The position numbers and the translations under genes are program-made. Below are positions 35,328 to 43,917 of a DNA stretch of 54,400 nt, piece by piece (the first letter of the stretch is position 1; each line of letters opens with the position of its first letter). Source of the DNA: Tissierellia bacterium (GTDB taxonomy: Bacteria > Bacillota > Clostridia > Tissierellales > Peptoniphilaceae); contig JAUMWX010000008.1 in assembly GCA_030529425.1 (NCBI GenBank), forward strand, positions 1 to 54,400, read 5' to 3'. The notes beneath the pieces are model-generated. The model did not search any database and was not told the DNA's origin. It was given only the letters and a program-made list of their open reading frames with translations.

Positions 35328-36471
35328 TATTCCCCCTTAAAATATAGTCTCTCGCTTCGATTGTTCTCATATCCATTATACTATTTTTTTTGCTGTGATA
35401 CTCAATTTCTTGATTTAAAACTTGAATTATTGCACTGTCCAATCCATTTTCAAGATTTTTTCTTGCAATTTCAGCTTCGGGAAATTGTCTGCCCGGTTCA
35501 ACATAGTCCGCTAAATAGATCAATTTGTCCAAAGTAGACATATTTGCCTTGCCCGTAGTATGGTTTCTTATCGCCTCAATAATTTCCTCATCCATTACTC
35601 CATAAACTTCCTTTGCAACTATGGATCCCAGTTTGGTATGAGCCAGAAACGGAGGATTCAGTATACCTTCATCCAGAGAATACTTTTCTTGGAACATTTC
35701 AAAATAAATTTGCTCTAAATCTTTTGCACAATCATGTAACACGGCTGCAAGTCTAACTTTTTCTTCGCTCAGTTCAAGCTTCAATTTTGAATTAATATTT
35801 AGAGCCGTCTCAACAACTCTTAAAACATGCTCAAATCTCGAAGGTTTTAATTTTTTTCTCAAGTCTTCAACTATATCTTCATATTCCATTAATTTATAAA
35901 GATTATTATCTTCAATATATTCAATGGTTTTTTCAAGCAACATATATTTCGTGCTTTTATTATATTTTATCCTTTTTCTGATATCGGATGAAGATATTTC
36001 GATCTGAACATCATCAAAGTAATAGATCTCGGTATTTTTTTTATACTTTTCAATTAATTCGTCAACATCGTGATTTGGTCTTTTAAACACAATCAATTTA
36101 ATCTCGGATAGAAATTCCTCATATCTAAACCAAGTATGAATTTTTTCAAGACTATCCGAGCCTACTATAAAATAATAATCCGCTTTTTGTATCTCCTTAA
36201 GTCTTTTTATAACATTAAGACTGTATGAATTACCTATAATATCCGATTCAATTTCAGAGATTCTAAAATTAGGATTATCACTTACACTTGCTTTCAACAT
36301 CTTAACCCTATCATTAAAACTAGCCAAATCAACTCTTTTATGGTACGGGTTTAAAGTTGGAATCAGAAGTATTTCATCCAAATCCAACTCTTCTCTAGCC
36401 CTTTCACAAATAATGAGATGCCCAATGTGAATAGGGTTAAAAGATGATCCGAATATTCCTATTTTTTTCAT
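35314..36471 (-). CDS. nadD: Fused nicotinate-nucleotide adenylyltransferase (NadD) and YqeK HD hydrolase
   Basis: A two-domain protein of 385 residues. Residues 1 to about 195 are NadD, which makes deamido-NAD from nicotinate mononucleotide: GIFGSSFNPIHIGHL and ISSSDIRKRI are present. Residues about 200-385 are a YqeK-type HD domain: HVLRVVET, LHDCAKD with the metal-binding HD, AHTKLGS, IRNHTTG and LADYVEPGR. YqeK enzymes hydrolyse Ap4A symmetrically. In most Firmicutes the two are separate adjacent genes; here there is one uninterrupted reading frame. It follows yhbY by 7 bases and overlaps rsfS by 14. Confidence 0.95.
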   Translation of the reverse strand: MKKIGIFGSSFNPIHIGHLIICERAREELDLDEILLIPTLNPYHKRVDLASFNDRVKMLKASVSDNPNFRISEIESDIIGNSYSLNVIKRLKEIQKADYYFIVGSDSLEKIHTWFRYEEFLSEIKLIVFKRPNHDVDELIEKYKKNTEIYYFDDVQIEISSSDIRKRIKYNKSTKYMLLEKTIEYIEDNNLYKLMEYEDIVEDLRKKLKPSRFEHVLRVVETALNINSKLKLELSEEKVRLAAVLHDCAKDLEQIYFEMFQEKYSLDEGILNPPFLAHTKLGSIVAKEVYGVMDEEIIEAIRNHTTGKANMSTLDKLIYLADYVEPGRQFPEAEIARKNLENGLDSAIIQVLNQEIEYHSKKNSIMDMRTIEARDYILRGNNEQT

Positions 36472-36478
36472 ATTATAC

Positions 36479-36766
36479 CTATGGTAATTGAATTAATTTA
36501 TCTTCAGACTCTCTGTACACAACAAATTTTGATCCCAAATGAGAAACAAATTCACAATTCAACTCTTTAAGAATTGTTTGCACAATCTCATTGTGATCAT
36601 CAAGGTTGTTATTAAGTATTTTTATTTTTACCAATTCACCGGCTTTTAAGGTATCATCAATTTGTTTCAAAACCGTTTCCGTCAAACTGTTTTTACCGAT
36701 TATTACCTTCGGTTGCATAGTGTTTGCCAGTGATTTCAGATATGATCTTTGTTTTGAAGTTATCAT
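36479..36766 (-). CDS. yhbY: YhbY family ribosome-associated RNA-binding protein
   Basis: A 95-residue CRS1-YhbY (CRM) domain protein that associates with pre-50S ribosomal particles. The start SKQRSYLKSLANTMQPKVII and the GKNSLTETVLKQIDDTL loop are typical of the family (a G-K-x-x-L-T variant of the G-x-x-G motif). GGAGATAAG precedes the ATG, 8 bases after obg. It forms a unit with obg and nadD, as in other Firmicutes. Confidence 0.95.
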   Translation of the reverse strand: MITSKQRSYLKSLANTMQPKVIIGKNSLTETVLKQIDDTLKAGELVKIKILNNNLDDHNEIVQTILKELNCEFVSHLGSKFVVYRESEDKLIQLP

Positions 36767-36774
36767 CTTATCTC

Positions 36775-38046
36775 CTATCCATAATATTCCATTTCGTATC
36801 CGGCAAGATTTATAATATCTCCATCCTCAACTCCTAAATCGAGAATTCTGTCCATTATTCCCATTGTTCCAAGAGTTCTTTCAAAGAACATGATTGATTC
36901 ATAATCCTCAAAATTAGTTCTTCTAAGCAATTCTTCCACCGGATTACCCGTTACACAAATAATTCCGTCTTTCATCTCAACATTTACGGTTCTGTCAACA
37001 ACGAAGAATTCCTCAAGATTAATCATTTCTTCATCAAAAGTTTCATAAACTTTTTGAACATCTTTTAGTTGTTCAAAAATGTAGAATTTCAACTCTTTAA
37101 CACCTGTTGTCAATGCTGCCGATGTTTCTAAAACAGGCAAATCAGGATACTTTTCTTTAAATCGGTCAAGATTTTCATATGCTCCCGGTATGTCCATTTT
37201 GTTCGCCGCTACGATAAGTTTCTTTTCTCTTAATTTTTCATTATATTTATATAATTCATTTGATATGATTTCAAAATCTTCCAAAGGATCTCTTCCTTCA
37301 CTGCCTGCCATATCCAAAACATGAACTAAAAGTCTCGTTCTCTCAACATGGCGCAGGAATTGATGTCCCAAGCCCACTCCTTCGCTTGCACCGTCTATCA
37401 ATCCCGGAATATCCGCAATTATATATGAATTTTCATGATCTATTTTTACAACACCCAAATTTGGTGTAAGTGTCGTAAAATGATAATTTGCTATTTTGGG
37501 TTTAGCATCCGATAAAATCGAAAGAAGCGAGCTTTTTCCAACATTTGGAAGTCCTATAAGACCTACATCCGCTATCAATTTTACTTCCAGTATCACCTCT
37601 ATCTCCTGACCTTTTTCTCCGGGTTCTGCAAATCTCGGAGCCTGTCTTACAGAGTTTGCAAATTTTGCATTACCTCTTCCCCCTCTGCCGCCTTTGGCAA
37701 CAACAAACTCCTTGCCAGGTTCACTAAGATCACAAATAAGTTTATTGCTTCCCGACTCTCTGATTAAGGTTCCCACCGGAACTTTAAGTATAAGATCATC
37801 CGCTTTTTTACCGTACTGCTTTTTCTTTCTGCCGGGTTCCCCATTTCCGGCAAAATAATGTCTTTTATATTTATAATCCAACAGTGTCTGAACATTGTTG
37901 TCAGCTTTAAATATAATCGAACCTCCGTTTCCTCCGTCCCCTCCTGCGGGACCACCAGAAGGTTCATACTTTTCTCTTCTCCAGGCTATGGCTCCGTCTC
38001 CGCCATTTCCCGATCTAACTTGAATTTTTACTACATCTAAAAACAT
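36775..38046 (-). CDS. obg: GTPase Obg (CgtA)
   Basis: An essential GTPase acting in 50S assembly and the stress response. About 423 residues. The N-terminal glycine-rich Obg fold has GNGGDGAIAWRREKYEPSGG and GRGGRGNAKF. The G domain (about 160-330) has GLPNVGKSS, DIPGLIDGASEGVGLG and NKMD. The C-terminal OCT domain is present. The ATG at 38046 (MFLDVVKIQV) follows AGAGGGTG. A GTG two codons earlier lies within that site. A strong terminator directly upstream (38061-38104) separates it from rpmA. Confidence 0.97.
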   Translation of the reverse strand: MFLDVVKIQVRSGNGGDGAIAWRREKYEPSGGPAGGDGGNGGSIIFKADNNVQTLLDYKYKRHYFAGNGEPGRKKKQYGKKADDLILKVPVGTLIRESGSNKLICDLSEPGKEFVVAKGGRGGRGNAKFANSVRQAPRFAEPGEKGQEIEVILEVKLIADVGLIGLPNVGKSSLLSILSDAKPKIANYHFTTLTPNLGVVKIDHENSYIIADIPGLIDGASEGVGLGHQFLRHVERTRLLVHVLDMAGSEGRDPLEDFEIISNELYKYNEKLREKKLIVAANKMDIPGAYENLDRFKEKYPDLPVLETSAALTTGVKELKFYIFEQLKDVQKVYETFDEEMINLEEFFVVDRTVNVEMKDGIICVTGNPVEELLRRTNFEDYESIMFFERTLGTMGIMDRILDLGVEDGDIINLAGYEMEYYG

Positions 38047-38060
38047 ATTCACCCTCTTGT

Positions 38061-38104
38061 AAAAAATATCCAGAAAAAATATTTGAAATATTTTGTCTGG
38101 ATAT
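38061..38104 (-). terminator. Intrinsic terminator between rpmA and obg
   Basis: Arms ATATCCAGA / TCTGGATAT (38066-38074, 38096-38104) enclose a second AAAATATTT/AAATATTTT pairing. On the minus strand the hairpin is followed by seven T. It ends about 15 bases before the obg start, which leaves no room for a promoter, so obg expression must rely on readthrough. Confidence 0.8.
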
Positions 38105-38122
38105 CACACTCATTTTAAATTA

Positions 38123-38413
38123 TTAAGCTAATTGTTCTTTTGGATAAACACTAACTTGTTTTCTATCTTTTCCAAGTCTTTCAAATTTTACTATTCCATC
38201 TGCACAAGCAAATAATGTATCATCAGAGCCTTTTCCTACATTAGCTCCCGGATGGATCTTAGTTCCTCTTTGTCTAACCAAAATATTTCCGGCTAAAACA
38301 AATTGTCCATCACTTCTTTTTACACCAAGTCTTTTTGCTCTTGAATCTCTTCCGTTTCTTGTTGAAGATACCCCTTTTTTACTCGCAAAAAACTGTAAAT
38401 TTAATTTAATCAT
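38123..38413 (-). CDS. rpmA: 50S ribosomal protein L27 (with cleavable N-terminus)
   Basis: A large-subunit protein near the peptidyl-transferase centre, 96 residues. It carries the Firmicutes N-terminal extension MIKLNLQFF, which Prp cleaves before [15 protein letters not shown] to expose the functional tail. The core [20 protein letters not shown] is intact. It lies one base after prp and is co-expressed with its own processing enzyme. Confidence 0.98.
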   Translation of the reverse strand: MIKLNLQFFASKKGVSSTRNGRDSRAKRLGVKRSDGQFVLAGNILVRQRGTKIHPGANVGKGSDDTLFACADGIVKFERLGKDRKQVSVYPKEQLA

Positions 38414-38414
38414 T

Positions 38415-38753
38415 CTACACCTCCCTGTAGTCTAGGTTTAATTTTTCTGAATAATCTTCCAGCAGCGAAGTAACACCTAATTCAAACCCTTTCAATACAA
38501 CTTGTGTGTCTCGTAGTTGTCTTTCATCGAGATCTTCAGTGTCAATATCTAATGAAATATATACTTCCCCAACTGCATACTCAATATAATCTTCTAATTT
38601 CAGGATTTCAGTTATAGTATTTATCGAATTGATAGTCAAAACGCTTATGGCGGCACATAGGATATCTTTACCTTCTATATCATACAGTGCATGTCCTTCA
38701 ACTTTAAATCCCGTTAAAATATCAGTATCTTTATATATTGTAACTTTTGTCAT
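38415..38753 (-). CDS. prp: Ribosomal-processing cysteine protease Prp
   Basis: Cleaves the N-terminal extension of L27. The 112-residue protein shows the catalytic His in [10 protein letters not shown] and the catalytic Cys in [12 protein letters not shown], in the correct spacing. It lies between rplU (1-base overlap, TAATG) and rpmA (1-base gap), the conserved Firmicutes order. Confidence 0.96.
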   Translation of the reverse strand: MTKVTIYKDTDILTGFKVEGHALYDIEGKDILCAAISVLTINSINTITEILKLEDYIEYAVGEVYISLDIDTEDLDERQLRDTQVVLKGFELGVTSLLEDYSEKLNLDYREV

Positions 38754-39064
38754 TATGCTACGATTGAGCTAATTCTAATTCTTGTAAATGGTTGTCTGTG
38801 ACCTTGTTTTTTCTTGTAGCCTTTTTTAGCTTTATACTTGAAAACAACAATTTTCTTGCCTTTACCATGTTCAAGAACTTCAGCTTTAACCTTAGCTCCT
38901 GCTACTACAGGATTACCAATTTTAGTTTCTCCTTCATTTGAAACCAACAAAACTTGATCGAATTCAAAACTTTGTCCTTCTTCAACTTCAAGTTTTTCTA
39001 CTTTGATAATATCTCCTTCTTTAACTTGGTATTGCTTTCCACCAGTCATTATAACTGCATACAT
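38753..39064 (-). CDS. rplU: 50S ribosomal protein L21
   Basis: A large-subunit protein binding 23S rRNA, 103 residues. [37 protein letters not shown] and the IRISSI end are diagnostic. The ATG at 39064 follows GGAGGTG with 6 bases between. A GTG three codons upstream lies within that site. It is the first gene of rplU-prp-rpmA, preceded by an L21-leader-like structure and a consensus-like promoter. Confidence 0.98.
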   Translation of the reverse strand: MYAVIMTGGKQYQVKEGDIIKVEKLEVEEGQSFEFDQVLLVSNEGETKIGNPVVAGAKVKAEVLEHGKGKKIVVFKYKAKKGYKKKQGHRQPFTRIRISSIVA

Positions 39065-39141
39065 TGCGTGCACCTCCTCTTATATTTACTCGCCGTATTG
39101 GGTGACTATGCTTTGATACCCATAACATGCGGTTTACACAC
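39065..39141 (-). ncRNA. Ribosomal protein L21 leader-like element
   Basis: The predicted 5' leader of rplU. On the minus strand a hairpin pairs GGGT with ACCC, extended with some mismatches by CCGCATGTTAT and AATACGG (plus-strand arms 39093-39103 and 39118-39132). Position and layout match the known L21 leader of Firmicutes, through which L21 is thought to control its own operon. The assignment is by context and hand folding only. Confidence 0.55.
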
Positions 39142-39147
39142 TAAGAA

Positions 39148-39177
39148 ATTATAACATTTTGTCAATCGGAATGTCAA
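39148..39177 (-). promoter_or_regulatory. Promoter of the rplU operon
   Basis: On the minus strand, perfect -35 TTGACA (39172-39177), an 18-base spacer and perfect -10 TATAAT (39148-39153). It begins immediately after the stop of the RNase E/G gene. Confidence 0.8.
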
Positions 39178-40152
39178 CTAAAATACTATAATTTCGTACA
39201 ATCCTAAATTTGAAAAACCAAGAAATTTAATCTTTAATCCGTATTTTTTTGAAATATTTTTAAAATTACCGATTATATTAAATTTATTTTCTTCATCCTT
39301 CATTCTAATAAAATCAATCATAACCATTTTTTTTATATTTCTCAACTTTATTTGAATGCAAATTTCTTCCAAACAACTGTCATTAACTTTGTAACTCATT
39401 ACTTCTTTGTCGAGATCTTTGTAAGCTGATTTTGAATTCACATCAATTACTGTTAACGCCTCAAGTCTGTCGATTGTAATTGATGAGTTCTGCAAATCAA
39501 TACTCCTCTGAGTCATCGCTTTAATCTCATTGTTAAGAAGGGTATCATATTGGGGGTTAAATGACAAATCCGCCTTATACCCGTTTATGTCAATATTTGT
39601 CTTTACTTCATAAGAACAATCGATTAAGAACTCATCCATAAAATTGTTTCGGTGTATGAGTTTTGGAGTCGGCAAAAGATTTTTTTCCTTGAAAATTTTT
39701 TCATATTTGGAAATAAGATTATTACATCTATTTATACATGAATCTTCGTCAAATCCGGATCTTTTTATAAAAGTATAATTTTCGTACTCGAATGAATTCT
39801 TTACTTTTCCTGATAAATACTTGGATATGATTAAATTGCCATCCGTAATTGTTATCTTTTGCGTAACCTCTATTAATTTTTCATCCTCGGGTACATTTAC
39901 GACTTCTACAAGTATATCATCCCCCAAGGAAAACTTTTCAGTCCTTTGCGATTTTTTCAATATCGCATTTTTAAATTCTCCAATATCCAATATATATGCG
40001 TCTATCGACTTTATATATGATTCCACTTTGGCTCTGTAAATATTCCCCTTTATATGAAATTTGAGATCATAATAGGAAATTAACCTTGAATTTTTAACTT
40101 CTCCGCAAATATATTTTTGATCATCTTTAAAAATAAATTTAAAATCTCTCAT
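39178..40152 (-). CDS. Short RNase E/G-family ribonuclease
   Basis: An endoribonuclease-like protein of 324 residues. An S1-like segment (IYRAKVESYIKSIDAYILDI) is followed by the RNase E/G core: SITIDRLEALTVIDVNSKSA and KKMVMIDFIRM, which hold the two conserved metal-binding aspartates. RNase G proteins are usually near 490 residues. Here the CxxC zinc-link region and a C-terminal part are missing, so it may be a minimal form or functionally altered. A position just upstream of rplU is typical for this gene in Clostridia. The start overlaps the upstream gene by 4 bases. Confidence 0.82.
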   Translation of the reverse strand: MRDFKFIFKDDQKYICGEVKNSRLISYYDLKFHIKGNIYRAKVESYIKSIDAYILDIGEFKNAILKKSQRTEKFSLGDDILVEVVNVPEDEKLIEVTQKITITDGNLIISKYLSGKVKNSFEYENYTFIKRSGFDEDSCINRCNNLISKYEKIFKEKNLLPTPKLIHRNNFMDEFLIDCSYEVKTNIDINGYKADLSFNPQYDTLLNNEIKAMTQRSIDLQNSSITIDRLEALTVIDVNSKSAYKDLDKEVMSYKVNDSCLEEICIQIKLRNIKKMVMIDFIRMKDEENKFNIIGNFKNISKKYGLKIKFLGFSNLGLYEIIVF

Positions 40153-40646
40153 TTTATTCCTATTATTCTTTTAATTTTGTCAAAAAATTTCGTCTTAACT
40201 TCGATTCCCAATATATTATTGTAAATTATTTCCGCTTTTTCTTCATCATTTGAAAACTTTTCAAGACCCTTAAACAAGTCTATCTCACTTTTTTGGTTTT
40301 TATACTTTGTTTGCTTGTCGAGAATAATAAAAATATTATTGTACTTGCTCAAATCCTCAAAGTCAAATGCCTCTATATCAATCTCTTCAATCTTTTTTTT
40401 ATAAGTGGATGGTACAATGTCCATATAATCGTCGATTTCTGTAACAACCTTCTCAAAATCAGCAATCCCGAGAAGAAAATCCGACGCGTCATATATTATA
40501 AAATCCTCCACATCAAATACTTCTTCCAATTTTCTGCTTTCCTGAATGAAACTGATTAAAAGGCTTCTTCCTTCAAATTTTTTGAAAACTTCGGGAAGAA
40601 GTTTTATATTATCTGATTCTTTTTCCAAACTCAAAATATATTTCAT
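40149..40646 (-). CDS. Hypothetical protein between PBP2 and the RNase E/G gene
   Basis: I do not recognise this 165-residue protein. It is acidic with no signal peptide or membrane helix. Alternating hydrophobic strands (RSLLISFIQES, DFIIYDAS, YNNIFIILDKQT) and charged helices suggest a Rossmann-like alpha/beta fold, but no Walker motif is present. It is 8 bases after PBP2 and overlaps the next gene by 4, so it is translated with the shape operon. In many Clostridia this spot holds minC, minD, minE and rodA. It could be a degenerate or lineage-specific replacement. Confidence 0.75.
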   Translation of the reverse strand: MKYILSLEKESDNIKLLPEVFKKFEGRSLLISFIQESRKLEEVFDVEDFIIYDASDFLLGIADFEKVVTEIDDYMDIVPSTYKKKIEEIDIEAFDFEDLSKYNNIFIILDKQTKYKNQKSEIDLFKGLEKFSNDEEKAEIIYNNILGIEVKTKFFDKIKRIIGIK

Positions 40647-40654
40647 AATTCTAC

Positions 40655-43600
40655 CTATCTTAAAAATGATTCTCTTTCCGCATCAAATCGTGAATCCTTT
40701 TTTACATATTTATTGTATGCATATATCAAATCCGTATTTGCGTATGAAGAATAAAATGATATTTCCCCCTGAACCAAAATTACAACTGATACGATTTCGG
40801 GATTCTCGGTAGGAGAATATGCCATCTCCCAAGCGAAGTCTTCATAAAGTTCTCCGGTTTTCGGATTGATATTTCCACTTTCAGCCGTACCCGTTTTACC
40901 TGCAATGGTAACCGGTAGCGATTCTCTTCCCTGAATCTTGTAACTGGTTCTGCTCATTCCCTCTTTTATATCCTTAAAATGCTTCGAATCTATATCTATT
41001 TTTTCAGACTCAACTTCTTTATTGAAAATTACTTTGCTATTGTCGAAGTTTCTGATTTCTTTTACCAAAGTTGGTTTATTAAGCACACCTTCATTTGCAA
41101 TAATTGAACACAACTGAGCTATTTGCATTGGAGTATAGGCATTTTGCCCCTGTCCTATAACAACATTCAATGAGTCTGACGGAGTCCAAATCGCCTGATT
41201 TATATAACTGTATTTTATCAAGTCCGCAAGACCTTCATATCGTCCTTCCAATGGAGTGTCGGAGTTATATCCCATTTTTTCAAGTCTGGACATAACTTCT
41301 CCCCTGCCTATTTCCTCGTTTTCATCTACCCAAGACAATATCGTACTTATATGTTTATTATATTCTTCAACGGTTATATCTCTTTTTTTATATTTTAACA
41401 ATTCCGATTCAAGAAAATTTCTCAAACCGAATTTCACAATATTTTTCTTGCCGTATAAACTTGGGGCAATTCCTGCCGATTCAAAAGGAACATTTATTTC
41501 AATCCCTGTAGGTTTGTTCATTTTAAGCTTATCAGTTATTTCTACAATGTCTTCAAGTTCCAATTTAAAATCAAGCTCTCCCGGAACTTTAGGATTTTCG
41601 CCCAATGCCAATGCGTAGAAATAGTAGTTGCACGAATACTTCAGCGCATCGTACAAATCTATGGTACCGTGAGTTCCCTGTCCCAAGGAATAAATCAAAC
41701 AATTAAAGGTTTGATCGCCTTCTTCCAAGAAACCCATACATGTAACGGGTTGATGCGGGCTCATTCCTTTATTTAATGCAGCCAATCCGGTAATTGTCTT
41801 AAAAGTGGATCCCGGAGGCATTTGCGCCTGAGTGGCGATGTTTAATAAAGGTCTCGGCTCATAAATATCATTTTCCGTATCCTTAGAAAGTTTTTTCCAA
41901 TCAGTCTCGGAAATTCCGTTTACAAACAGATTCGGATCATAATTCGGATATGAAGCCATCGCTAAAATTTCACCCGTCTTTACATTCATTACAACAGCAG
42001 CTCCGGACTCAAGATTTTTTGCATCTATTATCATGCTGTCTCCGGTGAATGATTTATAAGGTTCTCCGGTCTTTGCGGCCTGCATTATATCGTATAATAT
42101 TTTTTCAGCTTCTTTCTGTAAGTTAATGTCAATCGTGCTATATAAATTGTTTCCGGGCACGGACGGAATTTCTTCCAAAACATCGGTTGTCTGTCCCATT
42201 ACATTGGTGTAAACCGTAGTCTTTCCTTTAGAGCCCCTCAATGTATCCTCGAAGGATTCCTCCAATCCGGCTTTTCCAACAATGTCGCTATAATCATACT
42301 GCTTGTGTTCAACATATTCTTCAAGCTCATAATTCTCCGATATTTTCCCGATATAGCCCAATAAATGCGAGCCCACGGTTCCGTTAGGATAATATCTGTT
42401 GGGTTGAACTACAGCTTCAAATCCGTAATCTTTAGGAATCTTTTCCTCTATGGAAGCCAAAGATTTTTGCGTAATATTTTTTGCAAGTTCAATAGGAACA
42501 TATGCCCTATAATATTGCTTTTCGACTTTGTTATAAATTGAAATCATTCCAAATGCTTGATAGTCGTCATAACCTTCAAGCAAATATTCCTTTTTAAGTG
42601 AATTAAATAAATCTCTCGCCTTTGTATTTTCCTTAACATTGTTGTAATCCAACAAATCCTTTTTATCTCTTACATATGAATATTCCCATGATTTTTTGTA
42701 TATCTTAGGATAAATACCGTCATTTACCAATGTCTCTTCTGAAATTAGCAATACATTTTTATCAAGTATCAATTTATCTTCAAGATTATTTTCTTTCGCA
42801 AGCCTAATCAACTTGTCTATAGCAAGCTCTTTTTCCCTTATCTCTTTATCTTTGAATACTATTTGAACATCATCTTGCTGAGGTTTTTTTTCAAAAGTAA
42901 TATTGGTATTTATTCCTTTTTCCTCAAGCTGATTCAATAAAATTTCAGCAGGAATGATAACTTTTTCCTTTTCAGTACTCGAGGTTTGTAGTAATTTGTT
43001 AAAAGTATTCTCTTTTACCAAATTTAGAAAATCATCTTTAGGATTTGATTCCAATGTAATTTTGTCTGAAAGTTTATTCAAATATGCCTTATGCTCTATA
43101 TATTCAAGATCAGAAATATATATAAGATCAGTCAACTCGATATTTGCTTCCAATTTTTTTTCTTTAACAATGTCATATATGATTTTTCTTGACAAAGGAT
43201 GATCAAGCAAATGTGCTATGACACTTTTATCCCCCTTGATTTCTCCGATCAGGTAATCATATGCCGAAGTATTTTCCGAAATTATCTTTTCATCAATAAG
43301 TTTTTTGTAGTCTTTATTATTTATAAATTCAAGATTCGAATTTGAACTTTCAACCGGTTTAATCGGAAAATTTTTCCCTCTTGTCTGCAAGTAGTCTATT
43401 ATTCTGTTAACCGGTCTATATTTTATAGCACTCGCATTTCCTAAAACTATTTCCGACTTTATTATATCTTCTATCAAGTCGTTTTTAATAATAATGTCCA
43501 CCATCAATTCCTTAGGTGTCATTTTGCTGTTAAAATAGTCTTGATTTTTTCTATATTTATATTCATAAATACCGAAAAAATAATCTTCCAAATAATTTAT

Positions 43601-43909
43601 ACCTTCTTTTTCGAAAATATTTATAACATCGGAAAGAACTGAATTCTTCTTGGATTTTTCGACTCTGTCAAGTCTGTCCTTATATAATATTATATTGTAA
43701 ACAGGCTTATTTCCCGCCAGTATTTCTCCATTTCTGTCTAAAATATTTCCTCTTGCGGCATAGGAATTTATTTGCTTAATTCGCTTACTTTCACTAAAAT
43801 CACGATAATAATCACCTTTAATTATAGTGATTTCAAACAGTCTTAAAAGCAATACCAAAAATGCAAGCCCTAACACTACATAAAAGATAGTGATTCTTTT
43901 CTTTTTCAT
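40655..43909 (-). CDS. mrdA: Penicillin-binding protein 2 (class B, enlarged)
   Basis: A transpeptidase cross-linking peptidoglycan during elongation. It has one N-terminal membrane helix, the RGNILDRNGEILA pedestal motif, a PBP2 signature NRYYPNGTVGSHLLGYIG, and a transpeptidase domain with active-site STFK (701-704), SCN (759-761) and KTG (1005-1007). At 1084 residues it is about 400 longer than usual. The pedestal region between about 90 and 490 is greatly expanded with charged, helical sequence, and an extra roughly 100 residues lie between SCN and KTG (about 811-910). It follows mreD in the mre operon. Confidence 0.94.
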   Translation of the reverse strand: MKKKRITIFYVVLGLAFLVLLLRLFEITIIKGDYYRDFSESKRIKQINSYAARGNILDRNGEILAGNKPVYNIILYKDRLDRVEKSKKNSVLSDVINIFEKEGINYLEDYFFGIYEYKYRKNQDYFNSKMTPKELMVDIIIKNDLIEDIIKSEIVLGNASAIKYRPVNRIIDYLQTRGKNFPIKPVESSNSNLEFINNKDYKKLIDEKIISENTSAYDYLIGEIKGDKSVIAHLLDHPLSRKIIYDIVKEKKLEANIELTDLIYISDLEYIEHKAYLNKLSDKITLESNPKDDFLNLVKENTFNKLLQTSSTEKEKVIIPAEILLNQLEEKGINTNITFEKKPQQDDVQIVFKDKEIREKELAIDKLIRLAKENNLEDKLILDKNVLLISEETLVNDGIYPKIYKKSWEYSYVRDKKDLLDYNNVKENTKARDLFNSLKKEYLLEGYDDYQAFGMISIYNKVEKQYYRAYVPIELAKNITQKSLASIEEKIPKDYGFEAVVQPNRYYPNGTVGSHLLGYIGKISENYELEEYVEHKQYDYSDIVGKAGLEESFEDTLRGSKGKTTVYTNVMGQTTDVLEEIPSVPGNNLYSTIDINLQKEAEKILYDIMQAAKTGEPYKSFTGDSMIIDAKNLESGAAVVMNVKTGEILAMASYPNYDPNLFVNGISETDWKKLSKDTENDIYEPRPLLNIATQAQMPPGSTFKTITGLAALNKGMSPHQPVTCMGFLEEGDQTFNCLIYSLGQGTHGTIDLYDALKYSCNYYFYALALGENPKVPGELDFKLELEDIVEITDKLKMNKPTGIEINVPFESAGIAPSLYGKKNIVKFGLRNFLESELLKYKKRDITVEEYNKHISTILSWVDENEEIGRGEVMSRLEKMGYNSDTPLEGRYEGLADLIKYSYINQAIWTPSDSLNVVIGQGQNAYTPMQIAQLCSIIANEGVLNKPTLVKEIRNFDNSKVIFNKEVESEKIDIDSKHFKDIKEGMSRTSYKIQGRESLPVTIAGKTGTAESGNINPKTGELYEDFAWEMAYSPTENPEIVSVVILVQGEISFYSSYANTDLIYAYNKYVKKDSRFDAERESFLR

Positions 43910-43917
43910 CTTTTCTC

